Source: Agromyces agglutinans (lineage in GTDB: Bacteria; Actinomycetota; Actinomycetes; Actinomycetales; Microbacteriaceae). Taken from it: 64,000 nt of DNA. Below, in pieces: positions 24,707 to 32,857 of the stretch. The notes beneath the pieces are model-generated. The model was given only the letters and a program-made list of their open reading frames with translations. It searched no databases and was not told where the DNA came from. The stretch is taken from the NCBI RefSeq assembly GCF_009647605.1, contig NZ_WJIF01000004.1, positions 134,435 to 198,434 of the forward strand, written 5' to 3'. Both the position numbers and the translations under genes were made by a program. The stretch's first letter is position 1, and every line of letters begins with the position of its first letter.

Positions 24707-25558
24707 CTACCGGTCGCCGCCGACCTCGTCGCGCCACGAGTGCGCGGGCACGTAGCCGAGCTCGCGCCGTGCCTTGTCGATCGAGAGCAGGGTGTCGTTG
24801 ACGCCGAGGTCGCCGCGCAGCTCGACGCCCGGGAACACCTCGGCCACGAGCTCTTCGTTCGGGCGGGTCATCACGGTGTCGGCCGCGGCGACGATGTAGC
24901 GCTCGAAGCCGGGCCGCGCCTTCGCGAGCGCGAGGCTCACGGCCTGCGCGCCGTCGCGCGCGTCGACGTAGCCCCAGAGGTTCCACTTGCGCAGCGTCGC
25001 GTCGGCGTCGAACGACGGGAACATCGCGTAGTCCTCGGGGTCCATGACGTTCGAGAACCGCAGCGCCGTGATCGACAGCTCGGGGTCTCGGCGCACGAGC
25101 TGGATGGCGAGCTGCTCCTCGAGGTGCTTGACGAGCGAGTACGTCGACTCGGGGCTCGTCACGTCCTCGTCGACGGGGAGGTAGGGCGGCGGCGTCTCGA
25201 ACGGCAGGCCGAGCACGGTCTCGCTCGAGGCCGTCACGATGCGCGTGACGCCGGCCCGCCGAGCGGCCTGCAGCACGTTGAACGTCGAGAGCATGTTGTT
25301 GTGGAACGTCGCGACGTCGCTCATGAGGCCGGGGGCCGGCACCGCGGCGAGGTGCACGACGGCGTCGACGCCCGAGTGGTGCTCGTCGATGCCCGCGACC
25401 GCGTCGAGCACCTGACCGGCGTCGGTCAGGTCGACGACGACGACCTCACCGCGCTGGCCCGCCCGGTCGAGGTTGACGACGTGGTGCCCCTCGTCGCGAA
25501 GCGTGCGGACGACGGTGCGGCCGAGCTTGCCCGAGCCGCCGGTGACGATGATGCGCAT
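24707..25558 (-). CDS. NAD-dependent epimerase/dehydratase (extended SDR, uronate-dehydrogenase-like)
   Basis: This 283-residue short-chain dehydrogenase of the extended type has the nucleotide-binding motif TGGSGKLGRTVVRTL at residues 6-20, a DLTD motif, and an active-site YSLVKHLEEQLA region with the YxxxK pair. The ATG at 25558 is used because the only upstream start is a TTG lacking support. The substrate is probably a sugar or nucleotide-sugar. The cytosolic location and the lack of clustered sugar genes prevent a firmer call. Confidence 0.8.
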   Translation of the reverse strand: MRIIVTGGSGKLGRTVVRTLRDEGHHVVNLDRAGQRGEVVVVDLTDAGQVLDAVAGIDEHHSGVDAVVHLAAVPAPGLMSDVATFHNNMLSTFNVLQAARRAGVTRIVTASSETVLGLPFETPPPYLPVDEDVTSPESTYSLVKHLEEQLAIQLVRRDPELSITALRFSNVMDPEDYAMFPSFDADATLRKWNLWGYVDARDGAQAVSLALAKARPGFERYIVAAADTVMTRPNEELVAEVFPGVELRGDLGVNDTLLSIDKARRELGYVPAHSWRDEVGGDR

Positions 25559-25608
25559 GCGGCCAGTCAACCACCGGTCAACCCCTCGGCGAGCGGATGC
25601 CTCGCGCC

Positions 25609-25614
25609 TACGCT
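25609..25614 (+). promoter_or_regulatory. -10 box of a probably leaderless udgX
   Basis: TACGCT ends 6 nt before the ATG at 25621, the spacing at which actinobacterial transcripts start on the A of the start codon. No ribosome site is present. Confidence 0.5.
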
Positions 25615-25620
25615 GGCCGC

Positions 25621-26280
25621 ATGGCCGAGGTCGAGCGACCGGGTGCGGAACGGTGGGTGCCGCCCGACGCGGATGTCGCGGCGCTGCGCGCCGCCGTGCC
25701 CGACTGCCGCGGGTGCGAGCTCTGGCGGGATGCCACGCAGGCGGTGTTCTCCTCGGGATCGCCGGACGCGGCCGTGATGCTCGTGGGCGAGCAGCCGGGC
25801 GACCGCGAAGACCGCGAGGGCGAGCCGTTCGTCGGCCCGGCCGGGCGCGTGCTCGACGAGGCGCTCGCGGCGGCGGGCATCCCGCGTGCCGATGCGTACC
25901 TGACCAACGCGGTCAAGCACTTCCGGTTCGAACTGCGCGGCAAGCGGCGCATCCACGAGAAGCCCGCCGTCGGCCACCTGGTCGCGTGCCGACCGTGGCT
26001 GAGCGCCGAACTCGGAGCGGTGCATCCGTCGGTCGTCGTCGGGCTCGGCGCGACCGCCGCCCGGTCGCTGCTCGGGTCACCGGCTCGCATCGGCGACCTG
26101 CGCGGCCGCGTGCTGCCGCCGCCCGACGGAGTGCCGGCGCCGATCGTGCTGACACAGCATCCGTCGGCGATCCTGCGCGTGCGCGACGACGCCGACCGCG
26201 CGGCGGCGTTCGACGCGCTCGTCGCCGACCTCGCCGTCGCGGCCGAGGTCGCGGAGCATCCCCCCAGTTTCGATGCCTAG
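25621..26280 (+). CDS. udgX: UdgX-type uracil-DNA glycosylase (forms a covalent bond with uracil sites)
   Basis: This is a 219-residue base-excision enzyme of the UDG superfamily. GEQPGD (residues 56-61) is motif A, followed by FVGPAGRVLDEAL. The KRRIH loop at 108-112 is the diagnostic UdgX insert whose His (here His112; His109 in the Mycobacterium smegmatis protein) attacks the sugar and stays covalently attached to DNA. TQHPSAILR is the C-terminal motif. A CRGCELW segment near residue 30 looks like part of the Cys ligands for the iron-sulfur cluster of related family 4 enzymes. It is monocistronic and probably leaderless. Confidence 0.85.
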   Translation: MAEVERPGAERWVPPDADVAALRAAVPDCRGCELWRDATQAVFSSGSPDAAVMLVGEQPGDREDREGEPFVGPAGRVLDEALAAAGIPRADAYLTNAVKHFRFELRGKRRIHEKPAVGHLVACRPWLSAELGAVHPSVVVGLGATAARSLLGSPARIGDLRGRVLPPPDGVPAPIVLTQHPSAILRVRDDADRAAAFDALVADLAVAAEVAEHPPSFDA

Positions 26281-26319
26281 GCTCGGAGGTCCCGGCAGAC
26301 CCCGACGAAGGAGCCTCCC

Positions 26320-26739
26320 ATGCAGTGCCCGAATGACGGAGCCGTGCTCGTGATGAGCGAGCGCAGCGGTATCGAGATCGACTACTGCCCGCAGTGCCGA
26401 GGCGTCTGGCTCGATCGCGGCGAACTCGACAAGATCATCGAGCGCGCCGGCAACGAGTTCACGCCGCAGGCCGGGCCGGCCGCCGCGCCCCAGCCGCCGG
26501 CCCCGCAGCAGCCGGCCGCGCCGTACCCGTCGCAGGCCCAGCCGCCCTACCCTCCGCAGGGCCAGCCGCAGGGATACCCGCAGCAGCAGTCGCAGAACCC
26601 GCTCGACCTGCTGCGGCAGATGACCGGTGACCGCCGCCCCGACGACCGCCGCTACGACGACGGGTACGGCAACGGGTACAACCAGGGCCACTACCGAAAG
26701 AAGAAGAAGGACAACTGGCTCAGCGAGCTGTTCGACTGA
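26320..26739 (+). CDS. TFIIB-type zinc-ribbon protein with Pro/Gln-rich tail
   Basis: This 139-residue protein begins with MQCPNDGAVLVMSE, then YCPQCRGVWLDRGEL, the zinc-ribbon pattern CPxDG...CPxCxGVWLD of the zf-TFIIB family. The middle (residues 47-95) is Pro/Gln/Ala-rich and probably disordered. The C-terminus is basic then aromatic (YRKKKKDNWLSELFD). An AGGAG ribosome site lies 7 nt before the ATG and a TAGGCT -10 box at 26278-26283. Function is unknown. Its last 20 bp overlap the convergent VanZ gene. Confidence 0.85.
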   Translation: MQCPNDGAVLVMSERSGIEIDYCPQCRGVWLDRGELDKIIERAGNEFTPQAGPAAAPQPPAPQQPAAPYPSQAQPPYPPQGQPQGYPQQQSQNPLDLLRQMTGDRRPDDRRYDDGYGNGYNQGHYRKKKKDNWLSELFD

Positions 26740-27271
26740 GCTCGGCCTGAGGCCGCGTCGTCGTCTGCGGCGCGGCCCGCTGGACGGCAGCCGGCTCGAC
26801 GTCCACCGGCTCGACCGGGGCAGCAGCCGCCGCTGCGGCCGGCTGCCGCGTGAGCGCGCGCCAGGCGAGCGAGCAGACCCAGCCGATCGCCGCGAGCAGC
26901 ACGCCGACGAGGGCGCCCGTCGCGTTCGCGAGCAGGTCGCGCGGATCCGAGATGCGGTCGCCGATCGGGATCTGCGCGAGCTCGATGACGAGGCTGAGCG
27001 CGCCGGCTCCGACGAGCGCCCACACCCAGCGGCGCGGCCCCGCGAGCATCGCGAAGAGCACGCCGACGGGCAGGAACATCGCGACGTTGGCGACGAACTC
27101 GAACATCGAACCGGTCGTCCACGTCGAGCGGTCGAGCCAGATCGACGGCGTGAGCACGCCGTAGGTCGCCTCGTAGCCGATGGCATGCCACGACACCGGT
27201 CCGAGCGTCGCCCACGCCACGAGCGCGAGGTACGCCGCGGTCAGCAGGGGCAACGCGACGCGGCGGGGCAT
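26720..27271 (-). CDS. VanZ-family membrane protein
   Basis: This 183-residue protein has four hydrophobic segments in the first 140 residues and the VanZ signature region (FVANVAMFLPVGVLFA, then SLVIELAQ). A hydrophilic Ala/Pro/Thr-rich tail follows. VanZ relatives alter resistance to teicoplanin-like or lipid-targeting compounds in some bacteria, but most are uncharacterised. The tail overlaps the end of the zinc-ribbon gene, tail to tail. Confidence 0.8.
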   Translation of the reverse strand: MPRRVALPLLTAAYLALVAWATLGPVSWHAIGYEATYGVLTPSIWLDRSTWTTGSMFEFVANVAMFLPVGVLFAMLAGPRRWVWALVGAGALSLVIELAQIPIGDRISDPRDLLANATGALVGVLLAAIGWVCSLAWRALTRQPAAAAAAAPVEPVDVEPAAVQRAAPQTTTRPQAELSRTAR

Positions 27272-27374
27272 GCCTCCAGCTTCCTCGCCTCGCCTATGAA
27301 TTCCCGGAGACTCACGGGTGAACCACAGGTCGGGACCGTGGCGGGGATGGGTGGGACAGGCCGACGCGAGCGGG

Positions 27375-27794
27375 TCAGGCCGGCTGTGCGCCCGTGATGT
27401 TGACCATCCAGCTCACGCCGAAGCGGTCGACGAGCATGCCGAACGCGTCGCCCCAGGGCGCGACCTCGAGCGGCAGCACCGGCGTGCCGCCCTCGCTGAG
27501 CGCCTCCCAGTAGCCGCGAAGCGTCGATTCCTCGTCGCCCGAGAGCGAGATCGAGATGCCGGCCGGGTCCTCGTGGTCCATGCCGGGCGGGGTGTCCGAC
27601 GCCATGAGCGTGAAGCCGTTCTCGGTCGTGAGCTGGCCGTGCATCACCTTGTTCGCGTCGGCCGGGTCGTCGCCCTGACCGGATTCGCCGAACGTGCTGA
27701 TGTCGAGCCGGCCGCCGAAGACGGAGTGGTAGAACTCGAGCGCTTCGCGCGCGTTGTCGGTGAAGCTGAGGTACGGGTTGAGCAGGACAGACAT
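27375..27794 (-). CDS. VOC-superfamily protein (PhnB/3-demethylubiquinone-like glyoxalase fold)
   Basis: This 139-residue protein opens with LNPYLSFTDNAREALEFYHS and ends with DRFGVSWMVNI, the usual PhnB-type VOC layout with paired beta-alpha-beta-beta-beta modules. The ATG at 27794 follows GGAGGA by 6 nt. Members bind a metal and small molecules; the actual activity is unknown. It is divergent from the ArsR operon, whose downstream gene is another VOC protein. Confidence 0.82.
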   Translation of the reverse strand: MSVLLNPYLSFTDNAREALEFYHSVFGGRLDISTFGESGQGDDPADANKVMHGQLTTENGFTLMASDTPPGMDHEDPAGISISLSGDEESTLRGYWEALSEGGTPVLPLEVAPWGDAFGMLVDRFGVSWMVNITGAQPA

Positions 27795-27915
27795 GACGAT
27801 TCCTCCAGTCGTGGCGTACCCGCCGATTCTCCTCGTTCGGATGCCTCGCCGCGAGCCCTGCGCGGTGGAATCCAGCACCCGGCGTCGCCGCCCCCGGTAT
27901 CAGTTCGACGGGCTC

Positions 27916-27966
27916 TTGACAGTGAGGCAGCCCCGGCGTAGCTTCTAATCAATCAAACGGTTGATC
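27916..27966 (+). promoter_or_regulatory. Strong promoter and inverted-repeat operator of the ArsR operon
   Basis: TTGACA (27916-27921), 17 bp, then TAGCTT (27939-27944) is the best promoter match in the window. Immediately downstream, ATCAA-ACGG-TTGAT (27952-27965) forms an inverted repeat, with an extra ATCAA at 27948. It covers the predicted transcription start, so an ArsR-family repressor bound there would shut its own operon. Confidence 0.7.
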
Positions 27967-27979
27967 AAAGGAGAGGTTG

Positions 27980-28369
27980 ATGATCGTGGACCCGAGTGCC
28001 GACGACCGGCTCGACCGGGCCTTCATGGCCCTGGCCGACCCCGTGCGCCGGCGCATCGTGGCTCGGCTGAGCCGCGGCCCGGCCACGGTCAACGAACTCG
28101 CCGAACCGTTCGCCATCACCAAGCAGGCGGTGTCCAAGCACATCCAGGTGCTCGAGCAGGCCCGGCTCGTCACGCGAACGCGTGACGCGCAGCGCCGGCC
28201 CGTGCACCTGAACGCCGCGACCCTCGAGTCGCTCACCGCCTGGATCGACCGATACCGGCTGATCCACGAGCAGCGCTTCCGCGCGCTGGACGAGCTGCTC
28301 GCCACCACCACCACCGCAGACGCCGACGCGGGCAGCGCCGACGCCACCGAGAAGGAGCAGGAGCAATGA
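27980..28369 (+). CDS. ArsR-family winged-helix repressor
   Basis: This is a 129-residue regulator. LADPVRRRIVARLSRGPATV leads into a winged helix with recognition segment ITKQAVSKHIQVLEQARLV (residues about 45-65). It has no cysteine metal-site motif, so it is probably of the non-metal type that sits next to SRPBCC genes. An AAAGGAGAGG ribosome site supports ATG 27980. It is coupled to the SRPBCC gene by ATGA and probably represses the operon through the inverted repeat overlapping the start of transcription. Confidence 0.9.
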   Translation: MIVDPSADDRLDRAFMALADPVRRRIVARLSRGPATVNELAEPFAITKQAVSKHIQVLEQARLVTRTRDAQRRPVHLNAATLESLTAWIDRYRLIHEQRFRALDELLATTTTADADAGSADATEKEQEQ

Positions 28370-28854
28370 CGAACCCCGTCACCATCGAGGCCCCCGAGGG
28401 CCTGCCGTTCATCGAGATCGTCCGCGAGTTCGACGCACCCGTGGAGGCGGTCTTCCGCGCCCACCGCGAGCCCGAGCTCGTCAAGCGCTGGCTCGGCCCG
28501 AACGGCTACGACATGCAGATCGAGCGCTGGGACTTCACGACCCAGGGCGGCTACCGCTACATCCACCGCGACCCCGACGGCGGCGAGTGGGGGTTCAACG
28601 GCACCTTCCACTCCGTGCGCGAGAACGAGTTCGCCGTGCAGACCTTCGAGTTCGAGGGCATGCCCGACGTGGTCGCCATCGAGACGATGACCTTCGAGGA
28701 CCTCGGCGGCGGTCGCACCCGCCTCACCGGCCACTCGACCTACCCGAGCGTCGAGGCGCGCGACGGCATGGTCGAGTCCGGCATGGAGACCGGGCTCACC
28801 GAGGGCTTCGAGCGGCTCGACGCGCTGCTCGCCGACGACGGAGGAGACGCCTGA
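28366..28854 (+). CDS. SRPBCC/AHSA1-like domain protein
   Basis: This 162-residue protein has a helix-grip fold. IEIVREFDAPVEAVFRAHRE at residues 13-32 and LVKRWLGPNGYDM are standard for the AHSA1-like (activator of Hsp90 ATPase homologue) branch. The ArsR-SRPBCC pairing is very common in actinobacteria. The domain binds hydrophobic ligands and the true substrate is unknown. The start overlaps the ArsR stop and its own stop overlaps the next start (TGATG). Confidence 0.9.
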   Translation: MTNPVTIEAPEGLPFIEIVREFDAPVEAVFRAHREPELVKRWLGPNGYDMQIERWDFTTQGGYRYIHRDPDGGEWGFNGTFHSVRENEFAVQTFEFEGMPDVVAIETMTFEDLGGGRTRLTGHSTYPSVEARDGMVESGMETGLTEGFERLDALLADDGGDA

Positions 28855-29330
28855 TGGACTGGACCCTCGAGGTCGTCATCGTGCCCGTCGCCGACTTCGA
28901 CCGCGCGATCGAGTTCTACCGCGACCGGCTCGGGTTCGTGCTCGACCATGACACGCACGCGGGCGACCAGCGGTTCGCACAGCTGACCCCGGTGGGCTCG
29001 GGGTGCTCGATCGTCATCGGCACCCTGCCGTCGCAGAACGAGATGGCGCCGGGTTCGCTGAAGGGCGTGCAGTTGGTCGTCGCCGACGCCGAGGCGGCTC
29101 GCGCCGAACTCGTCGGCCGCGGCGTGGAGTGCGGCGAGATCCAGGTCATCGACCCGCGCGACGGCGGCACGTTCTTCGGGTTCGCCGATCCCGACGGCAA
29201 CACGTGGGCCGTGCAGCAGATCCGCGACCGTGCGGTGCACCCGCTCATCCCGCACGACGCCCGGCGCCGCTTCGGTGCCGAGCAGGAGAGCGCCGAGCCG
29301 GAGAGCGCCGAGCCGGCGGCCGCCGGGTAG
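28854..29330 (+). CDS. VOC-family protein (glyoxalase/dioxygenase fold)
   Basis: This 158-residue protein has two beta-alpha-beta-beta-beta modules: LEVVIVPVADFDRAIEFYRD opens it and FFGFADPDGNTWAVQQI ends the domain, with the Glu/His metal-ligand positions plausible. The C-terminus repeats AEPES, from a short DNA duplication. As the third gene of the ArsR operon it probably works with the SRPBCC protein in stress or xenobiotic handling, which is inferred from context only. Confidence 0.85.
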   Translation: MDWTLEVVIVPVADFDRAIEFYRDRLGFVLDHDTHAGDQRFAQLTPVGSGCSIVIGTLPSQNEMAPGSLKGVQLVVADAEAARAELVGRGVECGEIQVIDPRDGGTFFGFADPDGNTWAVQQIRDRAVHPLIPHDARRRFGAEQESAEPESAEPAAAG

Positions 29331-29402
29331 CCGCCGCGCCGGCCCTGCACGACGGGCCCGATCCCGAACCAGGGTCGGGCCCCCTCGTGCGAGGATCGCC
29401 GC

Positions 29403-30323
29403 ATGGCCGAACCCGAGATCCTGCACTACGCCGCGTTCACGCGAGACCCCGACGGCGGCAACCCGGCGGGCGTCGTGCTCGACGCCTCGGGGCTCGACGA
29501 TGCGGCCATGCAGCGCATCGCGGCCGAGGTCGACTACGCCGAGACGGCGTTCCTCACCGGCGGGGGTGCGGGCGGCGCACGGGGCATCCGCTACTTCTCG
29601 CCGATCGCCGAGGTGCCCTTCTGCGGGCACGCGACGATCGCGACCGCCGTCGTGCTCGCCGAGCGCGAGGGTGCGGGCCGGTTCCGCTTCGCGACCGGCG
29701 TCGGCGAGGTCGTCATCGACACCGTCGCGATGACGGATGCCTCGACGTCCGGCATCCTCGCATCATTCACGAGCGTCGAACCGCGCGTCGAGCCGATCGC
29801 CGACGACGTGCTCGCACGCCTGCTCGACCTGCTCGGCCTGGGGGCGGCCGACCTCGACCACCGGTATCCGCCGCGCATCGCGTACGCCGGCAATCGGCAC
29901 CCCGTGCTCGTGGTCGCCGAGGCATCCGTCTTCGATGCGTTCACGTTCGATCCGGTGGCCGTACGCGAGCTCATGGATGCCGAGGGCTGGGCGGGCACGG
30001 TCAGCGTGCTGCACCCGCTGGGCGACGGCGCCGGCGACGGCGCGGCCCGCGACGGCGCGGGCGACGGCGACGGCGCGGCCCGCGACGGCGAGTGGGAGGC
30101 GCGCAACCTCTTCCCGGTCGGGCGCATCGTCGAGGATCCGGCGACCGGTTCGGCGGCGGCATCCTTCGGCGGGTACCTGCGCGAGCTCGCACTGGTGCAG
30201 CCGCCCGCGCACGTGCGCATCCGCCAGGGCCGTCACGTGGGCCGTCCGAGTGTGCTCGACGTGCGCATTCCCGAGGTCGGCGGCATCGTCGTGAGCGGTA
30301 CCGCGGTGCCGATCCCCGCCTGA
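29403..30323 (+). CDS. PhzF-family isomerase/epimerase-like protein
   Basis: This 306-residue two-domain enzyme of the diaminopimelate-epimerase fold has the N-terminal DPDGGNPAGVVLDASGL with the NPAG motif, the catalytic Glu in DYAETAFL (about residue 46), FCGHATIATA, and the C-terminal EDPATGSAAASFGGYL motif. No phenazine genes are present, so the reaction is unknown. A low-complexity GDGAARDGAG insert near residues 207-230 interrupts domain 2 and comes from a 33-bp duplication. A GAGGAT -10-like box ends 6 nt before the ATG, consistent with a leaderless mRNA. Confidence 0.85.
   Translation: MAEPEILHYAAFTRDPDGGNPAGVVLDASGLDDAAMQRIAAEVDYAETAFLTGGGAGGARGIRYFSPIAEVPFCGHATIATAVVLAEREGAGRFRFATGVGEVVIDTVAMTDASTSGILASFTSVEPRVEPIADDVLARLLDLLGLGAADLDHRYPPRIAYAGNRHPVLVVAEASVFDAFTFDPVAVRELMDAEGWAGTVSVLHPLGDGAGDGAARDGAGDGDGAARDGEWEARNLFPVGRIVEDPATGSAAASFGGYLRELALVQPPAHVRIRQGRHVGRPSVLDVRIPEVGGIVVSGTAVPIPA
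30033..30090 (+). repeat. 33-bp period duplication inside the PhzF gene
   Basis: A 25-bp segment starting GGCGACGGCGCGGCCCGC occurs at 30033-30057 and again at 30066-30090. The 33-bp period is 11 codons, so the reading frame is kept and a GDGAARDG-type loop is inserted in a surface region. It is probably variable between strains. Confidence 0.8.
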
Positions 30324-30434
30324 CCGGCGGTTCTTCCGGCAGGCCTCCGTCGCATGCCGTCACGCCCGTCGCCGTTCGCCGATCGACCATTGCGAGCGGG
30401 AGGAAGTGCGTGGAAGATGACTCGGGGGGATCTG

Positions 30435-30842
30435 ATGGGGGAATCGAAGGCGTACAGCCGTGCCGGGGTCGCGTCGCGCGAGCCGCTCCTCGCCGAGCGC
30501 CTCGGGCTCACCGCCGACTCCGCGGTGGCCGTCCGCGGTGAGGTGCCGGTACCCGAGCTCGCCGAGGCGCTGGCCGATGTCGGCCGCGTGCTGCCGTGGG
30601 ACGCCGAGGTCGTCGTCACCGTCGTCGGCACGCCCGACCAGCTCGACGGCCTGCCCGTGTGGCTCGTCGAGTGCGGCGTGGTCGCCCCGACCTGGGTGGT
30701 GCACGGGGCCGCCCTCGCCGGTGAGGCCGGAGAGGCGTCGGTGCGCGACGCCCTGCGCGACGCGGGCTTCACCACGATCGGCTCCTGCGCCGTGGCCGAC
30801 GGCTGGCAGGCCGTGCGAGCGGTGCCGCCCCGGCTGGCCTGA
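30435..30842 (+). CDS. Small soluble hypothetical protein (DUF3052-like pattern, weak)
   Basis: This 135-residue protein has alternating hydrophobic strands (VVVTVVGTPDQLDGLPVWLV) and the phrase RLGLTADSAVAVRGEVPVPEL near the start. That faintly resembles the LGIKPG-type opening of DUF3052 proteins, but I would not assign the family. GGGGGGA lies 4 nt before ATG 30435; an ATG at 30417 is the alternative and would add six residues. It lies between PhzF and the aldo/keto reductase with no overlap, so it is probably independent. Confidence 0.6.
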   Translation: MGESKAYSRAGVASREPLLAERLGLTADSAVAVRGEVPVPELAEALADVGRVLPWDAEVVVTVVGTPDQLDGLPVWLVECGVVAPTWVVHGAALAGEAGEASVRDALRDAGFTTIGSCAVADGWQAVRAVPPRLA

Positions 30843-30917
30843 ACCGCCGATCGACGGCACGTGCCGCGGTCGTCCCCTCGCCTCGAACCTTCGCCTGCGC
30901 GAGGTAGTGTCGGCAGC

Positions 30918-31907
30918 ATGCAGACCCGCGTTCTCGGCCGTACGGGCCGCACCGTCTCCGTCATCGGCCTCGGCACCTGGCAGCTCGGCGCCGACTGGGG
31001 CCAGGTCGACGAAGCCGACGCGCTCGCCGTGCTCGACGCGGCGCACGACGCCGGCGTCACCGTGTTCGACACCGCCGACGTGTACGGCGACGGCCGCAGC
31101 GAATCGCTGATCGGCCGCTGGCTGCGCGAGCATCCCGGCGCCGGCGTGACGGTCGCCACGAAGATGGGCCGGCGCGTGCCGCAGCTGGTCGAGCACTACA
31201 CGCTCGAGAACTTCCGCGCGTGGACCGACCGGTCGCGCGCGAACCTCGGCGTCGACACGCTCGACCTCGTGCAGCTGCACTGCCCGCCGACCGCGCTGTA
31301 CGCCGACGACCGGGTCTTCGACGCGCTCGACACGCTGGTCGACGAGGGCGCCATCGCCGCCTACGGGGTCAGCGTCGAGCAGGTCGACGAGGCACTCGCG
31401 GCGATCGCGCGCCCGAACGTCGCGAGCGTGCAGATCATCCTGAACGCGTTCCGGCTGAAGCCGCTCGACGAGGTGCTGCCGGCCGCGCAGGCCGCCGGCG
31501 TCGGCATCATCGCGCGCGTGCCGCTCGCGAGCGGGCTCCTCTCGGGTCGCTATACCCTCGAGACCTCGTTCGCCGAGAACGACCACCGCACGTTCAACCG
31601 CCACGGCGAGGCGTTCGACGTGGGCGAGACGTTCTCCGGCGTCGACTACGCGACCGGCGTGCGTGCGGCGGGCGAGTTCGCGCAGCTCGCGAAGCAGGTG
31701 CTGCCCGATGCCACGCCGGCGCAGGTCGCGCTCGCGTGGGTGGCCGCTCAGCCCGGCGTGAGCACGGTGATCCCGGGGGCGCGCAACCCGGAGCAGGCGC
31801 GAGCCAACGCGGCGGCGGGCTCGTTCGACCTGCCCGAGTCGTTCTTCGCGGGCGTCCGCGAGCTGTACGACCGTGAGCTGCGGGCCGCGATCCACCCCCG
31901 CTGGTAG
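30918..31907 (+). CDS. Aldo/keto reductase
   Basis: This is a 329-residue NADPH-dependent oxidoreductase with a TIM barrel. MQTRVLGRTGRTVSVIGLGTWQLG opens the protein in AKR style (first 20 residues recognisable). The catalytic tetrad is visible as Asp in FDTADVYGDGRSE, Tyr in the same segment, Lys in VATKMGRR and His in LVQLHCPP. The NADPH-binding end is STVIPGARNPEQARAN. TAGTGT ends 7 nt before the ATG, so the mRNA is probably leaderless. Physiological substrate unknown. Confidence 0.9.
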   Translation: MQTRVLGRTGRTVSVIGLGTWQLGADWGQVDEADALAVLDAAHDAGVTVFDTADVYGDGRSESLIGRWLREHPGAGVTVATKMGRRVPQLVEHYTLENFRAWTDRSRANLGVDTLDLVQLHCPPTALYADDRVFDALDTLVDEGAIAAYGVSVEQVDEALAAIARPNVASVQIILNAFRLKPLDEVLPAAQAAGVGIIARVPLASGLLSGRYTLETSFAENDHRTFNRHGEAFDVGETFSGVDYATGVRAAGEFAQLAKQVLPDATPAQVALAWVAAQPGVSTVIPGARNPEQARANAAAGSFDLPESFFAGVRELYDRELRAAIHPRW

Positions 31908-32042
31908 CACGTCGCCGACGCGGGATCCGCGCGGTTCCGCCCTTCCGGGCCGATCGTCCCGCTAGATTGACACCGTGCGAGTTCGGCCGGGGGGCCGACG
32001 GCGCATGCGATGCGATCGCACGTTCGATTCGGGGGAGAACGT

Positions 32043-32822
32043 ATGGACATCGAAACACGTGGCACCGCGGTGCCGTCGGCACGTGGCGGTCGGGCCGGTT
32101 TCGCCGGGCGCCTCGCCGGGGCCGGCGTCGTCGGCCTGATCGCGCTCGCCGGGGGCCTCGCCGCGGGCCTGGCCGCACCGGCGAATGCGGTCGAGCCGGC
32201 AACCGCGCGCAGTGCGGCGCCCGCCGTCGCAACGGCCGGCATCGGCACGGGGGCGGCCGGCCTCGACCTCGCGGCGACGCGGCTGAGCGCCGCGACCGGA
32301 CTCGCGGGCGGGGCATCCGCTGCCGCGTCGGCGCTCATCGACGAGGCGTCGGCCGCGCTCGGCGGCGACCGGGTCGCCGCGCTCCTCGCCGCACGCGCCG
32401 ACCTGGTCGGTGCCGCGGCGACATCGGCCGTGCCGGCGCCGATCCTCACCGCGCGCGGCGCGGTGCTCGCCGAGCACGCGCGTGTCGCCGACGCACTCGC
32501 GCAGTTCCGTGCGGCTGAGCAGGCGCGCCTCGCGGCCGAGGCGGCAGCCCAGGCCGCTGCTGCCGAGGCCGCGCGCATCGCCGCCGAGGAGGCCGCCGGT
32601 GACTCCGTCGATGCGTCGGTCGACGATTCGACGGCGGATGCCGCGACGGGCGCCGCACCGGATGCCGCCCCAGCCGAGCCGGCCGCAGCTGCGACCTTCG
32701 ACGCCTCGGCGTATCCCGGCCTGCCCGCGAGCCCGCGCGACGAGGACTGCGGTCCGTGCGTCGGGCAGGAGATGATCCCGGTGTTCCACGAAGGCACCTG
32801 GCGCTGGGGCTGCCGCCCCTGA
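32043..32822 (+). CDS. Exported Ala-rich protein with small Cys-containing C-terminal module
   Basis: This 259-residue protein has a signal peptide (about residues 20-50, ending ANA), then long Ala-rich helices including a coiled-coil-like stretch (EQARLAAEAAAQAAAAEAAR). A disordered Asp/Ala segment and a compact end with three cysteines (EDCGPCVGQEMIPVFHEGTW, final WGCRP) follow. GGGGGAG 5 nt upstream supports ATG 32043. No family is recognised. The layout (helical stalk plus Cys-knotted tip) resembles wall-associated proteins such as the coiled-coil part of the lytic protein at 18.7 kb, but the catalytic domain is absent. Confidence 0.65.
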   Translation: MDIETRGTAVPSARGGRAGFAGRLAGAGVVGLIALAGGLAAGLAAPANAVEPATARSAAPAVATAGIGTGAAGLDLAATRLSAATGLAGGASAAASALIDEASAALGGDRVAALLAARADLVGAAATSAVPAPILTARGAVLAEHARVADALAQFRAAEQARLAAEAAAQAAAAEAARIAAEEAAGDSVDASVDDSTADAATGAAPDAAPAEPAAAATFDASAYPGLPASPRDEDCGPCVGQEMIPVFHEGTWRWGCRP

Positions 32823-32857
32823 CGGCCGGCCCGTCGGGCGCGGCTAGGCTGGCGACG

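Noticed and set aside
26720-26739. Overlap of the zinc-ribbon and VanZ genes as a possible frameshift or fusion
   Set aside because: Both proteins are complete, on opposite strands, and overlap only at their 3' ends, which is ordinary.
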